This document shows positions 48,506-56,003 of a stretch of DNA of 64,000 nucleotides, piece by piece; position 1 is the first letter of the stretch, and every line of letters begins with the position of its first letter. The notes beneath the pieces are model-generated. The model worked only from the letters and a program-made list of their open reading frames with translations, was not told where the DNA came from and ran no database searches. A program made the translations under genes and the position numbers. Source of the stretch: a virus; IMG/VR virus record IMGVR_UViG_3300047678_000169, positions 1 through 64,000 of that record; one strand, given 5' to 3'.

Positions 48506-48539
48506 AAAAAAAGGATACCCAAACATATCGGGTATCCTT
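48504..48539 (-). terminator. Rho-independent terminator after the HNH gene
   Basis: On the minus strand, a 10-bp stem aaggataccc/gggtatcctt, a 9-base loop and a run of seven T. It follows the stop of the HNH gene at 48556. The stem also holds an AAGGAT ribosome-site-like sequence and a candidate ATG in the loop, so translational control of the next gene is possible. Confidence 0.8.
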
Positions 48540-48555
48540 GTGATGGTCAAGTCAA

Positions 48556-49221
48556 TTAAACTCTAGCCTTGTGCTCTCTAATTTCCCTCACGTTGGTCAT
48601 GAAGGGAACCCAAGAGGGGTGATGTGCAACGTCAATGGTAGAACTTAACGGAACACTCTTTGGAGAAACTGGCTTACGGATTAACTTTAAGCCAGCCTGG
48701 TCAGGAGTCTTGTCAGCCTTTTTAGAGTTGACGTTCTTCTCAGCCCAAACCATGTTTTCAAAGGTGTTCTTTCCACCCTGAGCACGAGGAATAACGTGGT
48801 CGATGTTACCTTCGCTCTTACCAATTAACTTTCCGGTGTATTGACACACTCCACCGTCACGGCGCCGAATAGCATCCTTGGTAGGGCGCGGAGTAATCAA
48901 AGGCATCTTAGAGAAATTGGTTTGAACAATGACACGAGGAGCACGGATTTCCATGTGGCCAGTGTGGATAACCAAATCGTAGGAACGAATCGGAAGCTTG
49001 ACCCACTCATCCCAAGTAACAGGGTTGGCGTAAATCATGTTGCTGTAATCAACTTCGCCGGTGGCGGCATCGACCTCAAACTCTTGGTCAATAGCCATCG
49101 CTGGCGGATTCTCACCGTCCTTTCCACCAAGCATTGCGACAAGGGCTTCCTTGACGTTCTTGGGTGAAATAGGTTGCCATAGTGCGTTTAACACTAAGAC
49201 TGGTTGATTTAATACGTTCAT
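48556..49221 (-). CDS. HNH endonuclease
   Basis: 221 residues. VCQYTGKL carries CxxT/G; NIDHVIPRAQGG (about 138-149, DH of ββα-metal core) and NTFENMVWAEKNVNSKK (Asn and His-type positions) give the HNH site. N-terminal LVLNALWQPISPKNVKEALVAML resembles a conserved HNH family of bacteria. A long C-terminal loop (KPVSPKSVPLSSTIDVAHHP) follows. Substrate DNA is unknown; could serve packaging or homing. It carries its own TTGACT/TAATGT boxes with the -10 seven bases from the ATG. Confidence 0.82.
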   Translation of the reverse strand: MNVLNQPVLVLNALWQPISPKNVKEALVAMLGGKDGENPPAMAIDQEFEVDAATGEVDYSNMIYANPVTWDEWVKLPIRSYDLVIHTGHMEIRAPRVIVQTNFSKMPLITPRPTKDAIRRRDGGVCQYTGKLIGKSEGNIDHVIPRAQGGKNTFENMVWAEKNVNSKKADKTPDQAGLKLIRKPVSPKSVPLSSTIDVAHHPSWVPFMTNVREIREHKARV

Positions 49222-49228
49222 AGATGTA

Positions 49229-49256
49229 ACATTAGGTTGTTTTTATAAAAAGTCAA
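49229..49256 (-). promoter_or_regulatory. Sigma70-like promoter for the HNH gene
   Basis: Minus strand TTGACT (49256-49251), 16-base spacer, TAATGT (49234-49229), 7 bases to ATG 49221. Follows the non-coding gap 49257-49360 in which I see no gene, only AT-rich sequence. Confidence 0.55.
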
Positions 49257-49360
49257 GGTTTAGTTTGTCTTTTATAAGTTGTTGATTTGCAACCACCTGT
49301 AAACTGGCTGAGTTTTAAATCGTCTGTCTAATACGCTTAAATGACTGACAATAAATATCA

Positions 49361-49876
49361 TCAGATATGCGGATTCTTCTCGACGATGTATTTTTCTGTT
49401 TTTCTTAGCAGATTGATAATGTCGGGAAGATTTGGTAACACTATCATTTCAATTCCCTTTGTATAAGAAAGCATAAGCTCGTAGATTTTAGCTTCGCTAT
49501 CATCTTGCATAACCGCTTTGTTTCCGTCTGTAGTGACAATTCTTTTTACTCCCTTTTGGAGTATCATTCTCAAACACCTGTGACATGGGCGGCCGGTGAC
49601 ATACATTGTGGAACCAACAATGTCTTGGAAACTACCATTGTATGCCAGCAGGCAATTTTCTTCTGCGTGAAGTAGGTGGGCATATTTGGCTGGTCGTTCC
49701 AATGGAATCAAAGAGTCATCAGAGCCTTTGATTGGACCGTTGTAGCCAGTAGATAACACCTTGTTTTCGGAACTGACAAGAACCGCTCCACATTTGGTGG
49801 ATGGGTCTGGACTACGTTGTGCCACTAAGAAGCACATCGTCAAAAAATAATCATCATACTCAATCTTATCACTCAT
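49361..49876 (-). CDS. dCMP/CMP deaminase family
   Basis: 171 residues from ATG 49876. The zinc site is HAEE (His 70, Glu 72 catalytic) and PCHRC (Cys 98, Cys 101), the ComEB/T4 Cd deoxycytidylate deaminase signature. TKCGAVLVS (27-35) and STGYNGPIKGSDD (42-54) are conserved in this group. Reaction: dCMP to dUMP, for thymidylate supply; a dUTPase and a deoxynucleotide kinase lie in the same window. A GTG/TTG frame extension upstream overlaps the zinc-ribbon gene and is not needed. Confidence 0.9.
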   Translation of the reverse strand: MSDKIEYDDYFLTMCFLVAQRSPDPSTKCGAVLVSSENKVLSTGYNGPIKGSDDSLIPLERPAKYAHLLHAEENCLLAYNGSFQDIVGSTMYVTGRPCHRCLRMILQKGVKRIVTTDGNKAVMQDDSEAKIYELMLSYTKGIEMIVLPNLPDIINLLRKTEKYIVEKNPHI

Positions 49877-50111
49877 ACTGTTGTTTTTCTGTAATTGGAA
49901 GTTGGGAAAATGGAATAACAAATCTGGACTCACAGTGCCTACATGTTGCTAGGCCTGATTGATATACTCTAACCACCGAATCATTTTTGTTACATGAATC
50001 GCAATGCCATTTCTCTTTATCTCGCACCAAGTATAAGAAAGATGGGGTCGGCTTTTGGTGTGGGTATATTCCCACACACCAAAATGACGCTAGAGAGCAA
50101 ATTACGTTCAT
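49869..50111 (-). CDS. Small zinc-ribbon protein
   Basis: 80 residues from ATG 50111 (TTG 50117 possible). WHCDSC and ATCRHC give a CxxC-x(n)-CxxC zinc ribbon between residues about 37 and 60, with basic residues around. Could bind DNA or RNA. The start comes 3-4 bases after the T-run of a terminator hairpin whose 3' arm holds GGAGG. Overlaps the dCMP deaminase by 8 bases. Confidence 0.6.
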   Translation of the reverse strand: MNVICSLASFWCVGIYPHQKPTPSFLYLVRDKEKWHCDSCNKNDSVVRVYQSGLATCRHCESRFVIPFSQLPITEKQQYE

Positions 50112-50113
50112 TA

Positions 50114-50143
50114 ACAAAAAACCTCCGATTTTAAGCCGGAGGT
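50114..50143 (-). terminator. Terminator-type hairpin after the 50174-50380 gene
   Basis: Minus strand stem acctccg/cggaggt, 9-base loop, followed by six T. It sits after the stop of the 68-aa gene and ends 3-4 bases before ATG 50111. The 3' arm GGAGG may double as a ribosome-binding site, so a link between termination and translation of the zinc-ribbon gene is possible. Confidence 0.7.
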
Positions 50144-50173
50144 CTTCGGTGTTTAACCAAAAATTCGAGCTTA

Positions 50174-50380
50174 TTAGGCGAGAACCTTACGAAGTGTTGC
50201 AACTTGGCGTCCATCAAGACGAATCTTGGTGAATTCATTCGTCTCAGGATTTACTCCAGAGAGAGTGAGATAGGTTGCTTCGCTCTTCGTGTTTGCCTTC
50301 GATAGATAGGCAACGAAGTTTTCTTGATTAACGTAAACGGAAGTCTTGCGTCCGTTGTGGGTAGTGCGGGTCTTTGTCAT
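50174..50380 (-). CDS. Small hypothetical protein
   Basis: 68 residues, beta-rich: KTSVYVNQENFVAYLSK, ATYLTLSGVNPETNE and RLDGRQVATLRKVLA. AAGGAAT 11 bases before the ATG. A short cytosolic protein; no domain recognised. Followed by the hairpin at 50114-50143. Confidence 0.6.
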   Translation of the reverse strand: MTKTRTTHNGRKTSVYVNQENFVAYLSKANTKSEATYLTLSGVNPETNEFTKIRLDGRQVATLRKVLA

Positions 50381-50408
50381 AGTATTTTTATTCCTTATAT
50401 TAGGAGTA

Positions 50409-51374
50409 TTAAGATGCCATTTTGTAACCGATAAGGCTGTTTGTCAACGTTTTTTCGTGTATAATAATCGCTTTCTCTTTACCTTTGAACTCAAACTCTA
50501 AGTGAAGCTTCTTTTTATACAGTCGATATTCCCAAGAATCTCTCCAAGGAGAAATGGCATGGGCGCGGGAAACTTTGTCCTTCTCATGGTCAGAATAATG
50601 AAATAAAGGAGTAATTTTTTTAGGCCAAGTAGAAACACAAACTTTAAGAGCGGTCATTGCATCGTATCCATCAGGATTTAAAGCATGATGGAGATTGTCA
50701 TAGGTGATAGGAATTTTTCTCTTGGAAAAAATGTAATTTTGAAGAGCCTTAACTGACCAACTATTTTTCTTGTCTTCATTTTCAAGAACCAAACGAAGTC
50801 TGACTGAATCTGGCAATGAATCGTATTCGTGAATGAATCTATCAGCAATTTTTTGAAGTGTTTCGTGTCCGCCACCCAAGAAGCAATTCAAATGAATGTT
50901 GATAGGAGCTTGGTAAGACCTTGGAAGTTCGAGTAAATCCATAATGAACCCATGTTGAATTAATTCACGGCGAGCCGACTCACGAACATGGTCTTTTTCG
51001 GAAGCTAAGACAACAAATTGGTCAGGATGCATACTACAACGCATATCGCTACCAATCATGAAATAACCAATAGATGCAGCAGCCTTCTTAATTTTATCAG
51101 CATCTTTCAAGTCCTCAAGTTGGTATTGAACTTGAGGATGGGTCATCAACGGAAACACGTTACTTCCAATTCTATAATTCCAACCGTGGTTAGAACAAGT
51201 CAAGATGTGCTGTTTGATAGCCTTCATGTTGGCTAGAGCTCGTTCTGACAATGCTTCCATTGCTTTTGCTTTGCCAAGTTTGACGTATTGTGAATACGTC
51301 ATGGTTTTAAACTTACACCCCTTATCTTGAAGGCCGGTGTGGATGCAGCAAAGAGACGGTTTATGTTGAATCAT
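50409..51374 (-). CDS. UV-damage endonuclease (UvdE/UvsE)
   Basis: 321 residues. LCCIHTGLQDKGCKFKTMTY opening, HGWNYRIGSNVFPLMTH (about 60-76), MRCSMHPDQFVVLAS (about 113-127, with metal His), HLNCFLGGGHETLQ (about 158-171), LVLENEDKKNSW (about 190-201) and ITYDNLHHALN (about 226-236) together give the TIM-barrel UVDE family with its Glu/His metal ligands. Reaction: nick 5' to UV photoproducts for repair. Has TTGACA and TAATAT boxes six bases before the ATG. T4 uses DenV instead, so this is a different route to UV resistance. Confidence 0.85.
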   Translation of the reverse strand: MIQHKPSLCCIHTGLQDKGCKFKTMTYSQYVKLGKAKAMEALSERALANMKAIKQHILTCSNHGWNYRIGSNVFPLMTHPQVQYQLEDLKDADKIKKAAASIGYFMIGSDMRCSMHPDQFVVLASEKDHVRESARRELIQHGFIMDLLELPRSYQAPINIHLNCFLGGGHETLQKIADRFIHEYDSLPDSVRLRLVLENEDKKNSWSVKALQNYIFSKRKIPITYDNLHHALNPDGYDAMTALKVCVSTWPKKITPLFHYSDHEKDKVSRAHAISPWRDSWEYRLYKKKLHLEFEFKGKEKAIIIHEKTLTNSLIGYKMAS

Positions 51375-51380
51375 TGTTAC

Positions 51381-51408
51381 ATATTATAGTAACAATCATT
51401 CGTGTCAA
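51381..51408 (-). promoter_or_regulatory. Sigma70-like promoter for the UvsE-type gene
   Basis: Minus strand TTGACA (51408-51403), 16-base spacer, TAATAT (51386-51381); a TATAAT two bases earlier is an alternative -10. ATG follows 6-8 bases later. Confidence 0.6.
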
Positions 51409-52457
51409 CGCATTTTTCTTCTTATAAAAACAAACCCAATGGACACGGCTATAAAAATAGCTCCATAGGTTGAAGGTTCTGGCACCGGACGAGAAACTTG
51501 TGCTCCAAATCCCATAAAATCCATGTTTCCATACCCAGCAGAATCGGTATTTGTTGGATAGTAGGTGGCATTGTTCCAATTGACCAATTGTGTTCCCGTT
51601 GTAGCAGTAACATCACCAGCCATCAGTGAATATCCGTAAATAGTTTGTCCAGGACTCAATCCTAAATCTGCCATACGAATCAAAATACCCACAAGATATA
51701 AATCGTTTGCTCCCAAGGTTCCTGAATTCGTATCCACTGTTGCTACTGTTTGATTTGTATTGTTTGTGGGGCTTGTGTAAAGATTGTCTCCAAACGTTGT
51801 GGTTGAACGAAGATATGTTCCATTGGTTCCGTCAGGCGTTCCCACAGGCCCACCAAATGAATCGGATGCAACTAACAATCCACTGTTGGCATATGCAGTT
51901 GGTGTTCCTGCTCCATCAACTGATGTATAAGCTGCGATGCGGAAGCCGTCGCCGAAGTTATTTTGGTTTTCCAAATCAAAAAATACCAATGCATCGTTGG
52001 CTTGAACAGTATATCCCCCACTAAAATAAAAATCCATTCTTTCAATGTTGGTGTTCTGTGCGCTGGTTCCGTTTGCAAATGGATTTCTGATTCCTTGGCT
52101 TAAATCACCACTCAACATAACTTCTGAAAGAGTTGGAGTTGTATCTCCAGCTCCTATAACTTGATTGGGGGAACCGAGAGAGTTGTATTGATAAAATACC
52201 GTAGAGTTATTTGGGCTTGTTGTTCCCGTGTTTCTTCTGAAAAATACATTGTCGGCGACCGGACCAGTAAATTGATAATCTCCTAGTGTCGTATTGATTG
52301 TCGATACTACTGAAGTCTGATTCAAGTATCTAATTTCATCGACGTTTCTGTTGGCTCCATTTGATGAAACGCCATACGTCACACTGTTGACTGCCACTTG
52401 TCCGAAGCAAGATGACACCAATAATAGGAGAAAAATGAGTTTTTTGTAGGGGTTCAT
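51405..52457 (-). CDS. Secreted protein with PEP-CTERM sorting signal
   Basis: 350 residues. Signal peptide MNPYKKLIFLLLLVSSCFGQ, mature beta-rich domain, and a C-terminal VPEPSTYGAIFIAVSIGF then FIRRK: PEP motif, membrane helix, basic tail, the three parts of PEP-CTERM. In bacteria, exosortase cuts such tails so that the protein is exported and linked to extracellular polysaccharide. A phage copy would rely on the host's exosortase, since none is seen here. TACTTATA motif precedes ATG 52457 by 3 bases. Mature function unknown; a surface protein altering the host exterior is the simplest reading. Confidence 0.85.
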   Translation of the reverse strand: MNPYKKLIFLLLLVSSCFGQVAVNSVTYGVSSNGANRNVDEIRYLNQTSVVSTINTTLGDYQFTGPVADNVFFRRNTGTTSPNNSTVFYQYNSLGSPNQVIGAGDTTPTLSEVMLSGDLSQGIRNPFANGTSAQNTNIERMDFYFSGGYTVQANDALVFFDLENQNNFGDGFRIAAYTSVDGAGTPTAYANSGLLVASDSFGGPVGTPDGTNGTYLRSTTTFGDNLYTSPTNNTNQTVATVDTNSGTLGANDLYLVGILIRMADLGLSPGQTIYGYSLMAGDVTATTGTQLVNWNNATYYPTNTDSAGYGNMDFMGFGAQVSRPVPEPSTYGAIFIAVSIGFVFIRRKMR

Positions 52458-52460
52458 ACC

Positions 52461-52468
52461 TATAAGTA
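52461..52468 (-). promoter_or_regulatory. TA(T/C)TTATA motif before the PEP-CTERM gene
   Basis: Minus strand ATACTTATAGGTATG: octamer 3 bases before ATG 52457. Function inferred. Confidence 0.4.
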
Positions 52469-52472
52469 TTGT

Positions 52473-53291
52473 TTAGGGTATAATAAATCCACTTGGGTCG
52501 TATTTACAAGGAGCTTTTATCCATTTTTCACAATACACATCCTTTGGGTCAGCGTGGACCAGTAATTCTGGCCCAAACCAAACTTCTGGAGCTATTACAA
52601 CCTTATTTGGATTGTCTGATAGCCACGCTCCCCACCAAGTAAATGTAGAATTAGATATAGCAAAATGATGACACAAAGATAACAGCCACAAAGCCTCATG
52701 TCGAATGTAATCCACATAAACTACGTTAGAAAAATGTAAATTTTGTTTACACCATTCAACATCGTCACTCACAATAAAAATGAAATCACTCTGAGGCAAC
52801 ATTTCTTTGACCATGTAAAGGTAATCCTTTGATACAACAGGATGCCTGTTTGGAAATGTTAAGAAATCTCCTCTTCTGACAACGATGGCGGATGTGATTC
52901 CTTGTTTTAGTTGGGGATATTCTTGATACACTTTGGTTAAAAACTCTTCCGTAGGACCGTAGAGAGATTTTATCTCATTGGCATACTCTTTGAAAAATTT
53001 TTCGCTTTCAAAGTATCCCCTAAATACCGTGGGTTTTGTATCGTGTGGAGTCAACAACGTATAATGATGTGGGCTTTGAATGTAATGATATGAGTCGTCA
53101 TTTTCTGGAGACCTATCAATGGTAAATTCAAGTTTCCTAAACACTGTAGAGTAATAATCGCTTACAGATGTATCATGTTTTGGTAAAATCAACTGTCGAT
53201 TGTGACGAATTGATTGGGCATAGACATTTGCAATTTGAAACATCTGGTTTCCAAGTCTTCCTGTCATTCTACATGTTACAAAGTTGTTCAC
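52473..53291 (-). CDS. GT11 alpha-1,2-fucosyltransferase-like protein
   Basis: 272 residues. GRLGNQMFQIA at 11-21 (GDP-binding-type G-x-x-GNQMF of GT11), VVRRGDF near 143-149 (H/V-x-RRGD) and SNSTFTWWGAWLS (about 212-224) are the three GT11 motifs. The family transfers fucose from GDP-fucose to galactose. GTG start at 53291 overlaps the GT25 gene stop as GTGA. Suggests a fucosylated product, consistent with an LPS or capsule type surface glycan. Confidence 0.85.
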   Translation of the reverse strand: MNNFVTCRMTGRLGNQMFQIANVYAQSIRHNRQLILPKHDTSVSDYYSTVFRKLEFTIDRSPENDDSYHYIQSPHHYTLLTPHDTKPTVFRGYFESEKFFKEYANEIKSLYGPTEEFLTKVYQEYPQLKQGITSAIVVRRGDFLTFPNRHPVVSKDYLYMVKEMLPQSDFIFIVSDDVEWCKQNLHFSNVVYVDYIRHEALWLLSLCHHFAISNSTFTWWGAWLSDNPNKVVIAPEVWFGPELLVHADPKDVYCEKWIKAPCKYDPSGFIIP

Positions 53292-53953
53292 ACTATTCTA
53301 AATTTGTTATAAGAGCCATTCCATATATCGTGGGTAATAGCGTTTCCCGTTATATCAATATCAGATTCTCCTTCACGTTGAATTACTGACATAGGATGGA
53401 CAAAGTATTTATTGAAATAGGTTCTATCACCAATCCATCCATCATAGATACAATCAGTGTATGGTCTAAAAGTCAATAATTCATCGATACATTTACTGTT
53501 TATTCCTACAGCATGGAACGTTAAAACAATGTTCGGCTTCAAAAGATTTTCAGACACTCTTTTTACTTCTCCGTCTATTATCAATCCTCCAAAATAAAGA
53601 AAATCCCAATCTGGAAATTCTGAAATTTGGTCTAATGCTTTTTCTACATTTTCAAGACCATTTTCACAAAACATCATGTCATCTTCACAGACCAACACTC
53701 TGTCATAGCCTTCTTCTTTTATCTTTAAAAATGTGTTGTGAAAGGCTTTGCTACAGCAATCTCCTTTCCAAACTGTTTCATTTTCGCTTGGCTTGTTTTC
53801 TTTCGCTGTTTCTATATCATCTACACCTGGAATTCTTTCAAAGAAAGAAGAGAGGCCAATTCTTGAAACTTCATTTTCAAATAGCTTCTTTCTTTCTGGT
53901 CTCTTATCAAGATTTATGTAATATCCCTTTTGAAAAAACTCGTCAATCTTCAC
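53288..53953 (-). CDS. GT25-family (LPS-type) glycosyltransferase
   Basis: 221 residues, GTG start. GYYINLDKRPERKKLFE (about 10-26) and VLVCEDDMMF (about 86-95) with the CEDD metal motif are the GT25 hallmarks seen in LgtB-like LPS galactosyltransferases; FHAVGINSKCI near 144-154 follows. Likely transfers Gal or Glc in a beta linkage. Coupled to the GT11 gene; the tmRNA gene lies 7 bases upstream. Confidence 0.82.
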   Translation of the reverse strand: MKIDEFFQKGYYINLDKRPERKKLFENEVSRIGLSSFFERIPGVDDIETAKENKPSENETVWKGDCCSKAFHNTFLKIKEEGYDRVLVCEDDMMFCENGLENVEKALDQISEFPDWDFLYFGGLIIDGEVKRVSENLLKPNIVLTFHAVGINSKCIDELLTFRPYTDCIYDGWIGDRTYFNKYFVHPMSVIQREGESDIDITGNAITHDIWNGSYNKFRIV

Positions 53954-53960
53954 TGTAAAT

Positions 53961-54365
53961 TGGTGGACCTGCGGGGAGTTGAACCCCGGTGTTTCATAAA
54001 TTGCTCATCAGACATATACAAGCGTTAACACGGTGGATATGATTGTGGTTAGTAGTGTGCTCCACAAAAATTAGAGTCAGTAGTTTCTTCGTTGTTACAG
54101 TCTCACTTTCTCACAACGAACATATCAGCAGAGGTTGACGTATTGACCCACTTATCTGCGTGGTGGAATACGGACTGCTCAGTTTATTAAGCAGCGACAG
54201 CCATAGCGGCTCCAACGTTCTTCGCCTTGCGGAGAAGTGTTAGAACATTTAGCTTAGCAAGATTTCTCTTAGCATTTAGTTTTTGTAATCAGGATTATGC
54301 AGGATGTTTACCACCTGCGCTTGCGTTCCGAGCTCAACCCATAAAGTCGAATCCTGGACAGGCCC
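53961..54365 (-). ncRNA. ssrA: tmRNA (transfer-messenger RNA)
   Basis: 405 bases. The 5' end GGGCCTG pairs with 3' CAGGTCC in a 7-bp acceptor stem, with G3-U70, the alanine identity pair, then A and CCA. The T-arm is CGGGG/CCCCG around the loop TTCAACT. Near the 5' end, TCCAGGATTCGAC is the conserved tmRNA D-region. The tag frame reads from GCT at 54273, preceded by AAACTAAAT, through to GCT GCT TAA TAA at 54184-54195: AKRNLAKLNV... to ...GAAMAVAA, up to 28 residues, longer than usual (8-15). A resume codon at the GCT five codons in would give 23. It rescues stalled ribosomes by trans-translation with SmpB, which is not seen here. Confidence 0.93.
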
Positions 54366-54518
54366 AAAAATAAACAGACGGTAGATGTGTGTGGCTTTCC
54401 AGTTCGGCGGAGGCTTCCTATTCCGTGACTTCGGGTTTTGTTCAAAAAGAACTTTCCTACTATTGTGTCGTTGGAAAACGCTACGTATAACATAAGTGGC
54501 AGTGTAATCTCTACTCAT
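54276..54518 (-). CDS. Possible small gene upstream of and overlapping tmRNA
   Basis: 80-codon frame beginning MSRDYTATYVIRSVFQRHNS with GGAG five bases before the ATG. Its last 30 codons run into the tmRNA 5' end, which is unusual. The sequence is basic with an RNRKPPPNWK run and matches no family that I recognise. It may be chance. Confidence 0.25.
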   Translation of the reverse strand: MSRDYTATYVIRSVFQRHNSRKVLFEQNPKSRNRKPPPNWKATHIYRLFIFGPVQDSTLWVELGTQAQVVNILHNPDYKN

Positions 54519-54578
54519 ATCTGCTCCGTTAGGAGTTTATCCGTCTGCTATAAAATTGTTTAGTATCAAAGAACTGTC

Positions 54579-54610
54579 TATAAATATAGTCCGTTTTATT
54601 GATAAGTCAA
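54579..54610 (-). promoter_or_regulatory. Sigma70-like promoter with TATTTATA motif upstream of tmRNA
   Basis: Minus strand TTGACT (54610-54605), 16-base spacer, TATATT (54588-54583), which merges with the TATTTATA octamer (54586-54579). About 215 bases upstream of the tmRNA 5' end, so a precursor is made and trimmed, or the promoter serves the 54276-54518 frame. Confidence 0.55.
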
Positions 54611-54617
54611 CTATATT

Positions 54618-55991
54618 TTATCTATCCGATTCAATATAAATTCTATTAACATCTATCCCAACGGTTCCGACGGTCGTATTTGTAGCGCCGTTTCCTATTA
54701 CTACCTGAGGACCAAGAAATACCGTGGATGTTGGGAGATTGTTTGTTATACTCGAATTTATCAACGTTGTCGCAAGAGAACCAGAACCATTGTCTTGCAT
54801 ATCTACTCTGAAATAAACTGTTGAATCATTTGGTTTTGCATACATATAAACGTCAAAGACACTTCCTCCGTTGATGACCGAGCCACTTATTGCTGTCGAA
54901 TAAGTTCCTACGGTATCTCTCGAAATAAATGATAGAGAACTTCCCGAATCAAATGAAGCTTTCCACAATCCGATTGTGTTATTTTGCATTGTATCTGACG
55001 ATACTACTTCTGCAGTTCCGGGAGTCATACCACAAAAAATTCTAGAACCGGATGCCCAAGCAGCAATTCCAAATCTAGCGAAGAAAAACCAGCCACCCAA
55101 ACCAGAAGAATTTCCTCTCCAAAATTGAGGGCTTCCGGCGGCCGTGCAAATTATTCCCATTGATTGATTTTGTGTCGTGGCCGCATTGACATGCCTTGTT
55201 CTTTTTAGAGAATTCAATAAAACAGGAACAGTAGATGTTGGCGTCGGTGTAGATACTGTTCCTGCGCTTCCGCCTTTTGCCCATGTTGTTCCAAAACCAA
55301 GAGTGACGGTAGTTCCACTTGAGGGTGTATAAAATATTTGTGTGTTTCCAAATAATGCTGGTTGAAATGGAGTGTCGATTCCTGATGGACCGACCCATTT
55401 TGGCAACATTCTTCCTGAAACATTTTTTGAATATATTCTTAAGTTATTAGAAGATGAACCTGCCGGCTCATTTGTTATTCCATTCAATATTATACTTGTG
55501 TCAGTTCCATTTAATCCGAATTCATTGGCACTTTTATCCCAAGTGATATTAGAATCTCCACCGATTATATTTCCTCCGTCATTAAATTGAATGGATTTAT
55601 CTGTTCCCGATGCAATTAATCCCATTCCTGTCAAAACATTTCCATTTGAATCAAGAACATTCCATCCAGAATCCCATACAAATTGCATTGTATATCCACC
55701 CAAAAGATTTATTTTAATTAATTCTACCGATGTAGTTCCGTCAAAATGTTGAGCTGTAATCACGTTTGGACCGGTTGATGTATTTCTAATACTGATAAAT
55801 TTGGCCTGTCTTTGCGTCGACCCGGCTGGCGACCCGATTATAGTTGTTGTGGTTGCTGACGAAACAATAGTATTTGTTCTTCCGGGAGTGAACGTTGATG
55901 TAGTTTGGTCGGCCCAGCTTGCTTGGATATTAATACTAGCCGTGGTTGTGGTGACTATTCTGATAATGTCTGATGTGGATGTTAGTAACAT
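54618..55991 (-). CDS. Tail/virion protein with repetitive beta-structure
   Basis: 457 residues, rich in Thr, Ser, Gly and Asn with few charged residues. N-terminal LLTSTSDIIRIVTTTTASIN, AKFISIRNTSTGPNV and a C-terminal half of beta strands (GTTVTLGFGTTWAKGGSAGT, TVYFRVDMQDNGSG). Typical of baseplate or tail fibre tip proteins. Directly precedes the 404-aa and 1251-aa tail proteins in the same direction. Exact role not readable. Confidence 0.65.
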   Translation of the reverse strand: MLLTSTSDIIRIVTTTTASINIQASWADQTTSTFTPGRTNTIVSSATTTTIIGSPAGSTQRQAKFISIRNTSTGPNVITAQHFDGTTSVELIKINLLGGYTMQFVWDSGWNVLDSNGNVLTGMGLIASGTDKSIQFNDGGNIIGGDSNITWDKSANEFGLNGTDTSIILNGITNEPAGSSSNNLRIYSKNVSGRMLPKWVGPSGIDTPFQPALFGNTQIFYTPSSGTTVTLGFGTTWAKGGSAGTVSTPTPTSTVPVLLNSLKRTRHVNAATTQNQSMGIICTAAGSPQFWRGNSSGLGGWFFFARFGIAAWASGSRIFCGMTPGTAEVVSSDTMQNNTIGLWKASFDSGSSLSFISRDTVGTYSTAISGSVINGGSVFDVYMYAKPNDSTVYFRVDMQDNGSGSLATTLINSSITNNLPTSTVFLGPQVVIGNGATNTTVGTVGIDVNRIYIESDR

Positions 55992-56003
55992 ATGTTAATC
56001 TTT

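Noticed and set aside
54308-54493. Frame with a Cys/Arg-rich protein across the tmRNA 5' end
   Set aside because: The RNA gene explains the sequence (acceptor stem, GGATTCGAC). The overlap in the coding frame lacks a ribosome site.
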